A stretch of 64,000 bases of DNA from Anaerolineales bacterium (lineage in GTDB: Bacteria; Chloroflexota; Anaerolineae; Anaerolineales; Villigracilaceae): contig JAUXUL010000043.1 of assembly GCA_030680795.1 (NCBI GenBank), positions 1 through 64,000 of the forward strand, given 5' to 3'. The notes below the pieces were generated by a model. The model was not told the DNA's origin and searched no databases. It saw only the letters and a list, made by a program, of their open reading frames with translations. Numbering within the stretch: position 1 is the first letter of the stretch; each line of letters begins with the position of its first letter. A program made the translations under genes and the position numbers. Shown here piece after piece: positions 8,021 through 15,393 of this stretch.

Positions 8021-8338
8021 TTACCATTTTTCATCGTTTAGTTGTAAAGCCTCGATTATTTGTTTAGGTATTGCCACTTGTGTTTCGTTCTGACGCTCGT
8101 ACTCTTGTATTTGCTTCTTCAAAATCATTGCCATGACTTTAGCGTGTTCAAGACTCATTCTGATCCGAACATTTTCTAAAACATCTAACACATTCTCCGG
8201 ATTGTTTTGGTCAGGATGAGGATTACCCATTCCGAAAGAGATATTTACTCCAAAGACTGTTACAGTCAAGCGCATCCTGTCTGCATAGAAGTCAGGAATG
8301 TCAGGTAGAATTGACTTGCCAAAAGGATTGTTTGCCAA
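8021..8338 (-). CDS. DUF3467-like protein
   Basis: A protein of 105 residues if started at TTG 8338, which has AGGAG six bases upstream. Longer starts at 8458 or 8410 are open but lack such a site, and the first overlaps the caiB stop. The core ADRMRLTVTVFGVNISFGMG, followed by NVRIRMSLEHAKVMAMILKK and QIQEYERQ, fits DUF3467, a small family of unknown function often near regulatory genes. A TATAAT box at 8384-8389 upstream of the TTG supports the shorter gene. It precedes the toxin-antitoxin pair by 14 bases. Confidence 0.65.
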   Translation of the reverse strand: MANNPFGKSILPDIPDFYADRMRLTVTVFGVNISFGMGNPHPDQNNPENVLDVLENVRIRMSLEHAKVMAMILKKQIQEYERQNETQVAIPKQIIEALQLNDEKW

Positions 8339-8383
8339 TTTAGACTCCTGTTTTGTTTTTGTGTTAGTTGACGGTACTTTGAT

Positions 8384-8389
8384 ATTATA
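8384..8389 (-). promoter_or_regulatory. Possible -10 box for the DUF3467-TA cassette
   Basis: On the minus strand TATAAT lies 45 bases upstream of the TTG start at 8338, downstream of the alternative ATG starts. No clear -35 box is seen at 16-18 bases. Confidence 0.4.
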
Positions 8390-8454
8390 CACATAATATC
8401 TAAATTTCATATTACAGATTTGTGAGTATTTTATTTGTGGGTTTGCGAAATATT

Positions 8455-9633
8455 TCATTTCCTATTTTTCTGCCTAAAACTTTCAATCTCTTCATCCCCA
8501 TAGCCCAGTTCTCTCAACACCTGCTCAGTATGCTCCCCCATCAACGGCGGTGGGAGACGATACTCTACAGGCGTAGCGCTCATCTTCAGCGGCGAACCGA
8601 CCAAAGGCAACTCCCCAATCGTAGGGTGATTCATTTTCACCAGCATTTCACGCTCTTTGACATGCGGCATGGAAAAAACCTGCTCAAGGTTGTTAATGGG
8701 GCCACATGGAAATTTATTCTCCATCATAACCAGCCATTCATTGACTGTCTTTGTTTCAAAGATAGGCTTGAGCAATTCGATTAACACATCCCGATTCTCG
8801 ACCCGCACAGAATTTGCAGCAAAACGAACATCGTTTACCAATTCCAACTTACCAATTACCTCACACAAGGCTTCAAATTGTTTGTCATTCCCAACCGCAA
8901 TCACAAACCATCCATCCCTCGCGCGGAAACTTTGATACGGCACGATGTTGGCGTGCGCATTGCCATATCGCCTGGGCAGATCGCCTGAAATCAAATAATT
9001 GCTGGCTACATTCGCCAGCCAACCCAGTTGTGAATCAAATAAGGAAATATCCAAATACTGACCTGCCCCCGTCGAATGACGGGCTTGCAGCGCGGCCAGA
9101 ATTGCGATGACCGCGTTTTGTCCGGCAAACAGATCTGCGGCGGCAACGCCCACTTTCATTGGCTCGCCTTCAGGTTCGCCTGTGATGCTCATCACGCCGC
9201 CCATGGCCTGGATCATAAAATCATAGCCGGGTTTATCGCGCATTGAAGACGTCTGCCCAAAACCGGAAATCGAGCAATAGACCAGACGCGGATTCAATTC
9301 ATGCAGGGTTTCAAAATCCAGCCCAAATTTTTTCAATGTGCCGGGGCGGAAATTTTCAACCAGCACATCGCTCTGCCTGGCAAGGTTGCACAAAATATTT
9401 TTCCCCTGCTCCGTTTTCAAATTGACCACCATGCCGCGCTTGTTACGGTTCACACATAAATAATACGCGCTCTCGCCTCCCGCAAAGGGCGGTCCCCACC
9501 CTCGTGTTTCATCACCTGCGGGCGGTTCCACTTTGATCACATCCGCGCCCAGGTCGCCTAGAACCATCGTACAATAAGGGCCAGCCAGCACGCGGCTTAA
9601 ATCCAACACTTTGATTCCAGTTAATGGTTGCAT
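8455..9633 (-). CDS. CaiB/BaiF family CoA-transferase (family III)
   Basis: A 392-residue protein of normal length for family III CoA-transferases, which move CoA between carboxylic acids through an aspartyl-CoA anhydride. The N-terminal block LTGIKVLDLSRVLAGPYCTM, the Rossmann segment GADVIKVEPP and the NRNKRG motif are intact, and Asp138 in KPGYDFMIQAMGG is the expected nucleophile. GGAGA precedes the ATG. The substrate cannot be read from sequence. It diverges from the dihydroorotate-dehydrogenase-like gene, with only 15 bases between start codons. A decayed duplicate of its 3' end lies at 7147-7226. Confidence 0.9.
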   Translation of the reverse strand: MQPLTGIKVLDLSRVLAGPYCTMVLGDLGADVIKVEPPAGDETRGWGPPFAGGESAYYLCVNRNKRGMVVNLKTEQGKNILCNLARQSDVLVENFRPGTLKKFGLDFETLHELNPRLVYCSISGFGQTSSMRDKPGYDFMIQAMGGVMSITGEPEGEPMKVGVAAADLFAGQNAVIAILAALQARHSTGAGQYLDISLFDSQLGWLANVASNYLISGDLPRRYGNAHANIVPYQSFRARDGWFVIAVGNDKQFEALCEVIGKLELVNDVRFAANSVRVENRDVLIELLKPIFETKTVNEWLVMMENKFPCGPINNLEQVFSMPHVKEREMLVKMNHPTIGELPLVGSPLKMSATPVEYRLPPPLMGEHTEQVLRELGYGDEEIESFRQKNRK

Positions 9634-9648
9634 GATTCTCCTATCAAT

Positions 9649-10407
9649 ATGAAACGCGACTTATATTTTAGCAAACCACTCATGAATGCGGCGGGATCAC
9701 TTGGATTCGCGCCCGACCTCCGAGTTCTTAAAGAACTCGGAGGTCTAAACGATTTGGGCGCATTTGTGACGAATCCGATCTCGCTGCGCCCGCGCCTGCC
9801 AACTGCCCAACCAGCCTTGATCCAATTCCCCGGCGGATTCCTGCTCCATACCGGCCTGCCGAATCCCGGCTTTAAAAACGTGTTGAAAAAATATTCTGCA
9901 AAATGGAACCGCAGCGACCTACCAATCATTGTCCACTTAATGGCGGATAGGCCGGAAGAAACACAGCAAATGGTAAGAGGTCTTGAATATATTGAGAATG
10001 TGATGGCGGTTCAACTTGGTTTTGCGCCATTGCTATCAGACGATATTATTTTATTAAACCTGAAAATGTGTCTTGGTGAAATACCATTGATATTTTCACT
10101 GCCTCACGAACAGGTATTAAGTTTAGGCCCTCGTTTGATTCAGCACGGCGCGGATGCGATCAGCCTCGCATCGCCTCGCGGAGCGTTATATGATAAAGAT
10201 GGAGTGTTAATCAGCGGGCGTTTATATGGGCAGTCATTATTCCCGCGCTCGTTGGAGGTCGTCCGCTCAGCGGCCATGATCGGGCTTCCCATCATCGGCG
10301 CTGGGGGCGTGTGGACGGACGCAGACGCGGAGTCCATGGTCAAGGCGGGGGCAATGGCTGTAGAAACAGACGCGCAGTTATGGGTCCCGAAAGAGGCGTT
10401 GACATAG
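9649..10407 (+). CDS. Dihydroorotate-dehydrogenase-like TIM-barrel protein
   Basis: About 252 residues from the ATG at 9649. The N-terminal KPLMNAAGSLGF and C-terminal GLPIIGAGGVWTDADAESMV followed by KAGAMAVETD are the FMN-phosphate-binding style ends of PyrD-type barrels, and GADAISLASPRGA sits at the middle strand. The usual catalytic Cys/Ser-containing loop and N-x-S orotate motif are not evident, so a PyrD assignment would be too precise. Residues about 23-38 (PDLRVLKELGGLNDLG) come from an in-frame palindromic repeat. The frame ends at a TGA just before a cyclic-nucleotide-binding-like fragment in another frame, suggesting a lost C-terminal part. Confidence 0.75.
   Translation: MKRDLYFSKPLMNAAGSLGFAPDLRVLKELGGLNDLGAFVTNPISLRPRLPTAQPALIQFPGGFLLHTGLPNPGFKNVLKKYSAKWNRSDLPIIVHLMADRPEETQQMVRGLEYIENVMAVQLGFAPLLSDDIILLNLKMCLGEIPLIFSLPHEQVLSLGPRLIQHGADAISLASPRGALYDKDGVLISGRLYGQSLFPRSLEVVRSAAMIGLPIIGAGGVWTDADAESMVKAGAMAVETDAQLWVPKEALT
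9715..9746. repeat. Palindromic repeat inside the PyrD-like gene
   Basis: ACCTCCGAGTTCTT and AAGAACTCGGAGGT are exact complements separated by two bases, and the element is read in frame. It belongs to the same CTCCGAG family as 14841-14868. Confidence 0.8.
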
Positions 10408-10505
10408 ACTGCGTCGCACCAGACGGGCAGATTCTAACTATTGATCAGAAAAATCCTATCGATTCGTTTTATCTCATCGAGTCAGGCGCGGTGCAGTTAA
10501 GAAAA
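10404..10505 (+). pseudogene. Cyclic-nucleotide-binding-domain-like fragment
   Basis: In the frame offset from the PyrD-like gene the sequence reads CVAPDGQILTIDQKNPIDSF then YLIESGAVQLRKR. This resembles the start of a cNMP-binding beta roll (G-x-I then FYLIESGAV). There is no start codon for it and it runs into the terminator. It may be a frameshifted and truncated C-terminal extension of the upstream gene or an unrelated relic. Confidence 0.4.
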
Positions 10506-10535
10506 AGAGTCCCGCCTTTCGACGGGACTCTTTTT
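10502..10535. terminator. Bidirectional terminator between PyrD-like gene and csp
   Basis: AAAAAGAGTCCCG pairs perfectly with CGGGACTCTTTTT around an eight-base loop. It has a T run on each strand and lies between convergent genes. Confidence 0.9.
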
Positions 10536-10548
10536 GTCAGATTCGGAA

Positions 10549-10758
10549 TTAGAGAGCCACTACATCAGCGGCTTGCAAACCCTTGGGACCTTGTTCGATT
10601 GTGAATTCCACTTTCTGGCCTTCCTGCAGGTTCTTGAAGCCGTCGCCTTTGATCGCTGAAAAGTGGACGAAGACATCCGGGCCGCCTTCGCGTTCGATGA
10701 AACCAAAGCCTTTGGTTCCATTGAACCATTTTACCGTACCGATGACACGTTCAGACAT
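10549..10758 (-). CDS. csp: Cold shock domain protein
   Basis: A 69-residue single cold-shock domain. The RNP1 motif KGFGFIE and RNP2 motif VFVHFSAI are intact, as are the N-terminal GTVKWFN and the C-terminal [10 protein letters not shown]. Such proteins bind single-stranded RNA or DNA and melt secondary structure, in the cold or constitutively. An AGGAGGC ribosome-binding site precedes the ATG. A promoter at 10902-10930 gives a leader of roughly 135 bases, similar to the long leaders of cold-induced csp mRNAs, although cold regulation is inferred. The leader can form a CTCAAAG/CTTTGAG hairpin at 10831-10850. Confidence 0.95.
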   Translation of the reverse strand: MSERVIGTVKWFNGTKGFGFIEREGGPDVFVHFSAIKGDGFKNLQEGQKVEFTIEQGPKGLQAADVVAL

Positions 10759-10901
10759 TTTTGCCTCCTAAGCAAAAGAAAAAAAATAAGGTGACGCAGT
10801 ATGTCTTTCATCGGGTGTAAATAAAGCGACTCAAAGGTTGTGCTTTGAGCATTCTTCTTGATACTTCCACAACGAAAACCTACTTGCTTCCTACAAGCGC
10901 A

Positions 10902-10930
10902 ACTTTATCATGGAAATCTCATCTTGGCAA
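10902..10930 (-). promoter_or_regulatory. Promoter of csp
   Basis: On the minus strand TTGCCA (10925-10930) and TAAAGT (10902-10907) are separated by 17 bases. Transcription would start near 10895 and make a long 5' leader. Confidence 0.6.
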
Positions 10931-11419
10931 TTATTTCACTGGCTCCAAAACCATAACGGGAATGTGGCGGTGCGCGGCATGTTGTTTGTATTTTTCATAT
11001 CCTTTGTAACAAGAAACTGCCATCTGCCAATATTTCTCGCGTTCTGCGCCGCTAGTTTCGCGCGCCAGGTATTTTCCTGAACGAGCATTCAAATGAATAT
11101 CACATTCAGGATTTTTTTTGAGGTTATAGTACCAGCCTGGGTTATGCTGACGCCCAAAACTCGATGCGATCAGGGCGATCTTTTCTCCGTCTATCACACC
11201 GATAAGAGGGGCTGTCTGCGGCTTGCCCGTCTTTGCGCCTGTGGTTTTCAACTGAACGATATACCATCCTAATAGTTCAGATAGGGTATGTTTTCCATTT
11301 GTTAATTTCAAAATCATGCCATCCAAACGATGGATCCTGGCGGCAAAAAACAATGTGACCGGACGCAGCATCACAAAGCGATGAAGGAGTCGTTGAAGAG
11401 AATTTGGTTTTTTGATCAT
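10931..11419 (-). CDS. Deazaflavin-dependent nitroreductase family protein
   Basis: A 162-residue protein of the DDN/FDOR-B type split-barrel family, which bind F420 or related flavins. Recognisable parts are the central [19 protein letters not shown] strand-turn-strand, the [19 protein letters not shown] segment and the C-terminal IPVMVLEPV. Substrates in this family vary and cannot be assigned here. Its start overlaps the dtd stop by four bases, so it is transcribed with dtd. Confidence 0.85.
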   Translation of the reverse strand: MIKKPNSLQRLLHRFVMLRPVTLFFAARIHRLDGMILKLTNGKHTLSELLGWYIVQLKTTGAKTGKPQTAPLIGVIDGEKIALIASSFGRQHNPGWYYNLKKNPECDIHLNARSGKYLARETSGAEREKYWQMAVSCYKGYEKYKQHAAHRHIPVMVLEPVK

Positions 11420-11853
11420 TTTTCCAGCCAGATGGTTACAGGTCCATCATTATGAATTTCCACTTCCATGTGTGCGCCAAACTGGCCTGCCTGTGTTGGC
11501 ACGCCATGTCCGCGTAATAACTCAATAAAACGATCCACCAAAGGAGCTGCGGTATCCGGCAAAGCCGCATCAATAAAGGATGGGCGGCGTCCTTTGCGGG
11601 TATCGGCATACAATGTAAATTGTGACACGACGATGGCTTCGCCTTTGACATCCAAAATGGATAAATTGGTCTTGCCTCCCTCATCTTCAAAGATCCGCAG
11701 GTTGGCCACTTTCTCCGCTAAGAACTGCACTTGCCCCTCTCCGTCGTTATGACCAACGCCCAATAAAATCAACAGACCTTTTCCTATTTTTGAAATGGTC
11801 TGTTGATTTATTGTTACGCTGGCTTGAGAGACTCGCTGGATTAATAGGCGCAT
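11416..11853 (-). CDS. dtd: D-aminoacyl-tRNA deacylase
   Basis: A 145-residue protein, the usual length for DTD, which hydrolyses D-aminoacyl-tRNA and glycyl-tRNA(Ala) mischarging products. The [17 protein letters not shown] block and the C-terminal NDGPVTI with the Gly-cisPro motif, which enforce chiral proofreading, are both intact. The reading frame is followed by an overlapping deazaflavin reductase gene. Upstream is trpS, so a translation-quality grouping trpS-dtd is present, with an 82-base gap holding a short inverted repeat (GGGATTCGG/CCGAATCCC). Confidence 0.96.
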   Translation of the reverse strand: MRLLIQRVSQASVTINQQTISKIGKGLLILLGVGHNDGEGQVQFLAEKVANLRIFEDEGGKTNLSILDVKGEAIVVSQFTLYADTRKGRRPSFIDAALPDTAAPLVDRFIELLRGHGVPTQAGQFGAHMEVEIHNDGPVTIWLEK

Positions 11854-11935
11854 AATTTTGGGAATCGGTATTCGGGAGTTGGGATTCGGAGATTTGGGAG
11901 CCGCTTTCCGAATCCCAATTTATCGATTCCCGATT

Positions 11936-12922
11936 CTAAGGAAGTTGCATCGCCTCGCGCACTTCAATCATAGTTTTTTGGGCAATGGCACGGGCGCGTT
12001 GACCGCCATCATGCAAGACATCCTGGACGTAGCTCTCTTGTGAAACAAGTTCGGCGCGTTTGGCGCGGAACGGTTCAAGATGTTTGTTCAAATTAGTCGC
12101 AAAACGCAATTTACAATCCACACAACCGATGCCGGCTATGCGACATTCAGTATTGATCATATCCACTTCTACCTGTGGCGACATGATCTTGTGCATGGTG
12201 AAGACATTACACACATCGGGGTTGCCCGGGTCGGTCCGTCTCTGGCGCGCAGGGTCAGTGACCATTTCACGCACACGCTTAATGGTCTCTTCCGGCGTAG
12301 ACGCGAGTTCGATGTGATTGTTCAAACTCTTGCTCATCTTGTCCTTACCGTCAATGCCGATTACTTTCAAAACTTCGGTATGCTTCACCTGCGGCTCGAT
12401 CAACGCTTTGGTATCGTAACGATAATTGAAAGAACGCACGATCTCACGCGCAAATTCAATGTGTGGCGCCTGGTCAATGCCAACGGGGACAACATCCGAT
12501 TTGTAAAGCACGATGTCCGCAGTCATCAAGACGGGATACCCCACCAGTCCATAATTGATATTCTCTGGTTGTTGGCGAATTTTTTCCTTAAAGGTTGGCA
12601 GGTCGGTCAACTTGCCTAATTGTGTCACCATTGAAAGATAGGTGTGTAATTCCATCACTTCTGGGACATGCGACTGCACAAATAGGATCGACTCATCAGG
12701 ACGTATCCCCGCCGCGAGCCAGTCCAGCGCCATTTCAAATGTGTTCAATTTCAGGTCCTGCGTAGTCTCCACTGTCGTCAATGCGTGGACATCCACAATG
12801 CAATATACACAATCGTATTCAGCCTGCAGCGCAACATAATTCCGAATTGCGCCAAGATAATTCCCCAAATGCTGGCGTCCCGTTGGGCGGGCACCCGAAA
12901 AAACTCTTCCCTTTTTAGTCAT
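11936..12922 (-). CDS. trpS: Tryptophanyl-tRNA synthetase
   Basis: A 328-residue class I synthetase of normal bacterial length that charges tRNA-Trp. The HIGH-equivalent PTGRQHLGN is at about 13-21, DIVLYKSDVVPVGIDQAPH forms the adenylate and tryptophan pocket, and KMSKS lies in GKDKMSKSLNN at about 194-204. The C-terminal CVDCKLRFATNLNKHLEPF is the anticodon-binding helix region. The gene follows the SelW-type selenoprotein gene after 11 bases and is probably in one transcript with it. Confidence 0.97.
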   Translation of the reverse strand: MTKKGRVFSGARPTGRQHLGNYLGAIRNYVALQAEYDCVYCIVDVHALTTVETTQDLKLNTFEMALDWLAAGIRPDESILFVQSHVPEVMELHTYLSMVTQLGKLTDLPTFKEKIRQQPENINYGLVGYPVLMTADIVLYKSDVVPVGIDQAPHIEFAREIVRSFNYRYDTKALIEPQVKHTEVLKVIGIDGKDKMSKSLNNHIELASTPEETIKRVREMVTDPARQRRTDPGNPDVCNVFTMHKIMSPQVEVDMINTECRIAGIGCVDCKLRFATNLNKHLEPFRAKRAELVSQESYVQDVLHDGGQRARAIAQKTMIEVREAMQLP

Positions 12923-12933
12923 TCGTTATCCTC

Positions 12934-13173
12934 TTAATCCACCATCTTTGAGATGATATTGACGATTTCGCCCGCTTCCGCATGACGTTTTGTTTCCAAT
13001 TTGGAAAAGATCAACTGCCCGTTAACGCTGACCTCGAACCTGCCCTCGTCCGAGGGAATCAACCCCAGCGACTCAATGACATGTTCATAATCCTTGAGTA
13101 ATTCATCCACCAAGCTCACGGCCCGATTGGTGTAATGTCAAACCGCGCAGTAAACGATCTCGATTTTCAGCAT
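12934..13173 (-). CDS. SelW/Rdx family protein with in-frame UGA (candidate selenoprotein)
   Basis: Reading TGA as selenocysteine gives 79 residues: MLKIEIVYCAVU then HYTNRAVSLVDELLKDYEHV, ending in IISKMVD. This is a complete Rdx domain with the CxxU redox motif (Cys9, Sec12) after the first strand and the conserved EVSVNGQLIFSKLETKRHAE. A GTG start after the TGA, at 13119, would remove the first strand and the whole redox motif, so I reject it. GGAG lies eight bases before the ATG. Downstream of UGA, CACCAA pairs with TTGGTG and presents a GU at bases 19-20, as bacterial SECIS elements do. The role is probably thiol redox; the client is unknown. Confidence 0.8.
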
Positions 13174-13190
13174 GATGTTCTCCATGATTC

Positions 13191-13223
13191 AGGTGACAGT
13201 CACTTTTAAAGTGACTGTCACCT
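13191..13223. repeat. Perfect 33-base palindrome
   Basis: AGGTGACAGTCACTTT and AAAGTGACTGTCACCT are exact complements around one base. It lies between the divergent selW-like and fmdB genes and could act as a terminator-like hairpin or be a dispersed repeat. Confidence 0.8.
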
Positions 13224-13258
13224 TTGTTAGAAAATTATAACACGCAGCGTCTTAAGGC

Positions 13259-13287
13259 TTGCCACGCCCTGTCATGCACGCTATAAT
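13259..13287 (+). promoter_or_regulatory. Promoter of the FmdB-type gene
   Basis: TTGCCA (13259-13264), 17 bases, TATAAT (13282-13287); a start near 13294 and AAGGAG before the ATG at 13330. Confidence 0.75.
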
Positions 13288-13329
13288 GACACATCGTTTC
13301 AAGAGTGTAAGAAAGAAGTAAGGAGAACC

Positions 13330-13653
13330 ATGCCAGTTTATACCTACCGTTGTGAATCTTGTGGGGTTCAGTTTGAACGCCACCAATCATTCACAGACGC
13401 ACCATTAAGGACCTGCCCTGAATGCCGTAAAAAAGCGCTCAAAAAGGTCATTACTCCCACCAAGATCATCTTTAAGGGTTCAGGATTCTACGCCACAGAC
13501 CACAAATCACCTTCGGGCGCTTTACCCACAGAGAAAAAATCCAGTTCTAAAGAGAAAGAAAGCTCAGGTAAAGAAAGTACAGCCAAGGAAGTCCCAGCCA
13601 AGGAAAACTCAACATCAGAGAGCAAGCCCGCTTCAAGCGAAAAATCGGAATAG
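13330..13653 (+). CDS. FmdB family zinc-ribbon protein
   Basis: A 107-residue protein. The first 50 residues are the FmdB ribbon: MPVYTYRCESCGVQFERHQS, then CPECRKKALKKVI, with two CxxC pairs for zinc. The GSGFYATDH motif follows. The tail is a low-complexity, lysine-, serine- and glutamate-rich stretch (EKKSSSKEKESSGKES). FmdB-like proteins are implicated in regulation in formamidase clusters, but most, including this one, have no known role. It has its own promoter and ends in a strong terminator. Confidence 0.9.
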   Translation: MPVYTYRCESCGVQFERHQSFTDAPLRTCPECRKKALKKVITPTKIIFKGSGFYATDHKSPSGALPTEKKSSSKEKESSGKESTAKEVPAKENSTSESKPASSEKSE

Positions 13654-13664
13654 GCGGCGACCTT

Positions 13665-13697
13665 AGGAGCGCGACAAATGTCGCGCTCCTTCTTTTA
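13665..13697 (+). terminator. Terminator of the FmdB-type gene
   Basis: AGGAGCGCGAC pairs with GTCGCGCTCCT around a four-base loop, followed by TCTTTT. Confidence 0.85.
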
Positions 13698-13713
13698 ACT
13701 CACCTAACACAGA

Positions 13714-13857
13714 ACTTCCCGCAGGTTTTATTATTCACCTTACCCAATGTCATTCTGAGCGGAGCGAAGAATCTCGGATTTCTGAGGGCGAGACCCTCCG
13801 CTCCGCTTAGGGAATCACGATTAGGTGTGTAAGGTCACTTAATAATAAAGCGGGAAA
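13714..13857. repeat. Nested inverted-repeat element (MITE-like)
   Basis: Outer arms TTCCCGC, TTTATTATT and ACCTTAC recur as complements near 13828-13857. Inside lies a unit beginning GTCATTCTGAGCGGAGCG. Together with 13858-13956 this makes up a 300-base gap that also has a GGGATG/CATCCC hairpin and a 20-codon open frame at 13864-13926, which I do not call a gene. Confidence 0.6.
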
Positions 13858-13956
13858 GGTTATATGATTGAAAGCATGATAACAGAGAACTCAATTGAAG
13901 AATGGGATGAAGCCTACCCTTCGTAATACATCCCATCCTCAAATCGTCCACACCAC

Positions 13957-14832
13957 ATGACAAACAGAACCATCTCCCACATCATTGAACCACAACTCGT
14001 TATCGAAGGCGCGGGGGTTTTATTGAGACGCTCCGTCGCCCCGCGCGCGAGCAACGAATACGATCCCTTCCTGCTCTTCGATCACTTCGCGTTCAACAAT
14101 CCTCTCGAAGGACCCATTCGTGGGTTCCCCACCCATCCACATCGCGGCATTGAAACCGTCACCTACATGCTGGAAGGCTCCGTCAACCACCGCGACAGCC
14201 TCGGCAACGCTGGCAAGATTGGCTCGGGCGACGTGCAATGGATGACCTCAGGGCGAGGCATCCTGCACGAGGAAATGCCGCGCCGCGGTGAAAACGGAAA
14301 TATCTACGGCTTTCAACTTTGGGTCAACCTGCCCGCCGCGCAAAAAATGGGACAGCCCCGTTATCAGGAAGTTAGCGCGGGGGAAATTCCCGTTGTTGAA
14401 AAGGATGGAGCCACCGTCCGTCTCGTGGCTGGAGAATATAATGGGACTCACGGCCCTGTAACAGAGATCGCCGCCTCGCCTCTCTACATGGACGTAAAAC
14501 TGGCACCTGCTGCGAAATTCATTTATCCCATCCCGAGCGGACATACCGTGCTCGCCTATGTCTTTGAAGGCGCAGGCGAATTCTCTGGCGACCCTTCGAC
14601 AGGCTCAGGGCAGGGTCTTGTAGAATCCGTCAGCATGGCAGTCTTCAAAGACGACGGCGACCAGATCGAGGTCAAGAGTGACGCCGCAGGCAGGGGCGTG
14701 CAGTTCATGCTCATCGCAGGCGCACCGTTTAAAGAAGTCATCGTCCCCTACGGGCCCTTCGTCATGAACACCGTTGAAGAAATTCAGCAAACCATTCAGG
14801 AACTACGCAACGGCACATTTATTAAACAATAG
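13957..14832 (+). CDS. Pirin family protein
   Basis: A 291-residue bicupin. The N-terminal cupin has the metal-binding signature: DPFLLFDHFAFNNP, FPTHPHRGIETVTYMLEGSV, DSLGNAGKIGSGDVQWMTSG, then GILHEEMP. Iron ligands are the histidines in HPHRG and the later His/Glu of LHEEMP. The C-terminal PYGPFVMNT is also conserved. Pirins act as quercetinase-like dioxygenases or redox-linked regulators; the role here is unknown. Residues about 211-223 (GDPSTGSGQGLVE) come from an in-frame palindromic repeat in a surface loop of the second cupin. Confidence 0.92.
   Translation: MTNRTISHIIEPQLVIEGAGVLLRRSVAPRASNEYDPFLLFDHFAFNNPLEGPIRGFPTHPHRGIETVTYMLEGSVNHRDSLGNAGKIGSGDVQWMTSGRGILHEEMPRRGENGNIYGFQLWVNLPAAQKMGQPRYQEVSAGEIPVVEKDGATVRLVAGEYNGTHGPVTEIAASPLYMDVKLAPAAKFIYPIPSGHTVLAYVFEGAGEFSGDPSTGSGQGLVESVSMAVFKDDGDQIEVKSDAAGRGVQFMLIAGAPFKEVIVPYGPFVMNTVEEIQQTIQELRNGTFIKQ
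14590..14625. repeat. Palindromic repeat inside the pirin gene
   Basis: CCCTTCGACAGGCTCAGGGC is a widespread dispersed repeat core. Here it is read as DPSTGSGQGL without breaking the frame. Confidence 0.7.
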
Positions 14833-14840
14833 GAGAAAAA

Positions 14841-14868
14841 CCTCCGAGGTCTGGCAGACTCGGAGGTA
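14841..14868. repeat. Palindromic repeat between pirin and Nudix genes
   Basis: ACCTCCGAGTCT-type arms: ACCTCCGAG and CTCGGAGGT enclose a short spacer. It occupies the leader of the Nudix gene. Confidence 0.75.
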
Positions 14869-14878
14869 TAATTTTATT

Positions 14879-15343
14879 ATGTCACAAGTTTTATTTAGCC
14901 CGCGCCTGGGCAAGGAAGGTCAATTAAGGGTTGGGTGTAGCGCGACCATCTTTGACAAAACGCGGGAGAAAGTACTGCTCACCCGACGAACAGATAACGG
15001 ACGCTGGTGCCTGCCAGGCGGAGGAATGGAATCTGGCGAAAGCGCGGCTGAGGCGTGTGAAAGAGAAGTGTGGGAGGAAACAGGCTTACAGGTGCGCGTA
15101 AAGCGTTTGATCGGGGTATACAGCAATCCAGATCAACTGGTCGTATATCCCAATGGCGACAAAGTCTTCATGGTCGTGCTGAATTTTGAGGCAGAGATCA
15201 TCGAGGGTGATCTGGACTTGAGCAATGAGACCACCGCCTTCGGATATTTTTCGCTACAGGAAATGGAAAACATGCCCATGCACGGCGAACACAAAAGCCG
15301 CGTGGAAGATGCACTAATAGGCGGAGACGCATTGATCAAATAG
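14879..15343 (+). CDS. Nudix hydrolase
   Basis: A 154-residue protein started at the ATG 14879 (MSQVLFSPRLG). The Nudix box is intact: GGGMESGESAAEACEREVWE followed by ETGL, giving the G-x5-E-x7-REVWEETGL metal site. Nudix enzymes cleave nucleoside diphosphates linked to another moiety; the substrate is not identifiable. A longer open start at 14774 overlaps the pirin gene and the repeat, so I reject it. There is no good ribosome-binding site because the repeat fills the leader. Confidence 0.9.
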   Translation: MSQVLFSPRLGKEGQLRVGCSATIFDKTREKVLLTRRTDNGRWCLPGGGMESGESAAEACEREVWEETGLQVRVKRLIGVYSNPDQLVVYPNGDKVFMVVLNFEAEIIEGDLDLSNETTAFGYFSLQEMENMPMHGEHKSRVEDALIGGDALIK

Positions 15344-15393
15344 CAAATCGTCCCGCAGGCGCTGCCCTGAGCTGGCAGGTTGACGAGAAGCGT

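Noticed and set aside
12934-13119. A 61-residue protein from GTG 13119 as the complete gene
   Set aside because: It would lack the first strand and the redox motif of the Rdx domain, both coded in frame upstream across a TGA.
13864-13926. A 20-codon open frame upstream of pirin
   Set aside because: Too short, without a ribosome-binding site, and overlapping a hairpin.
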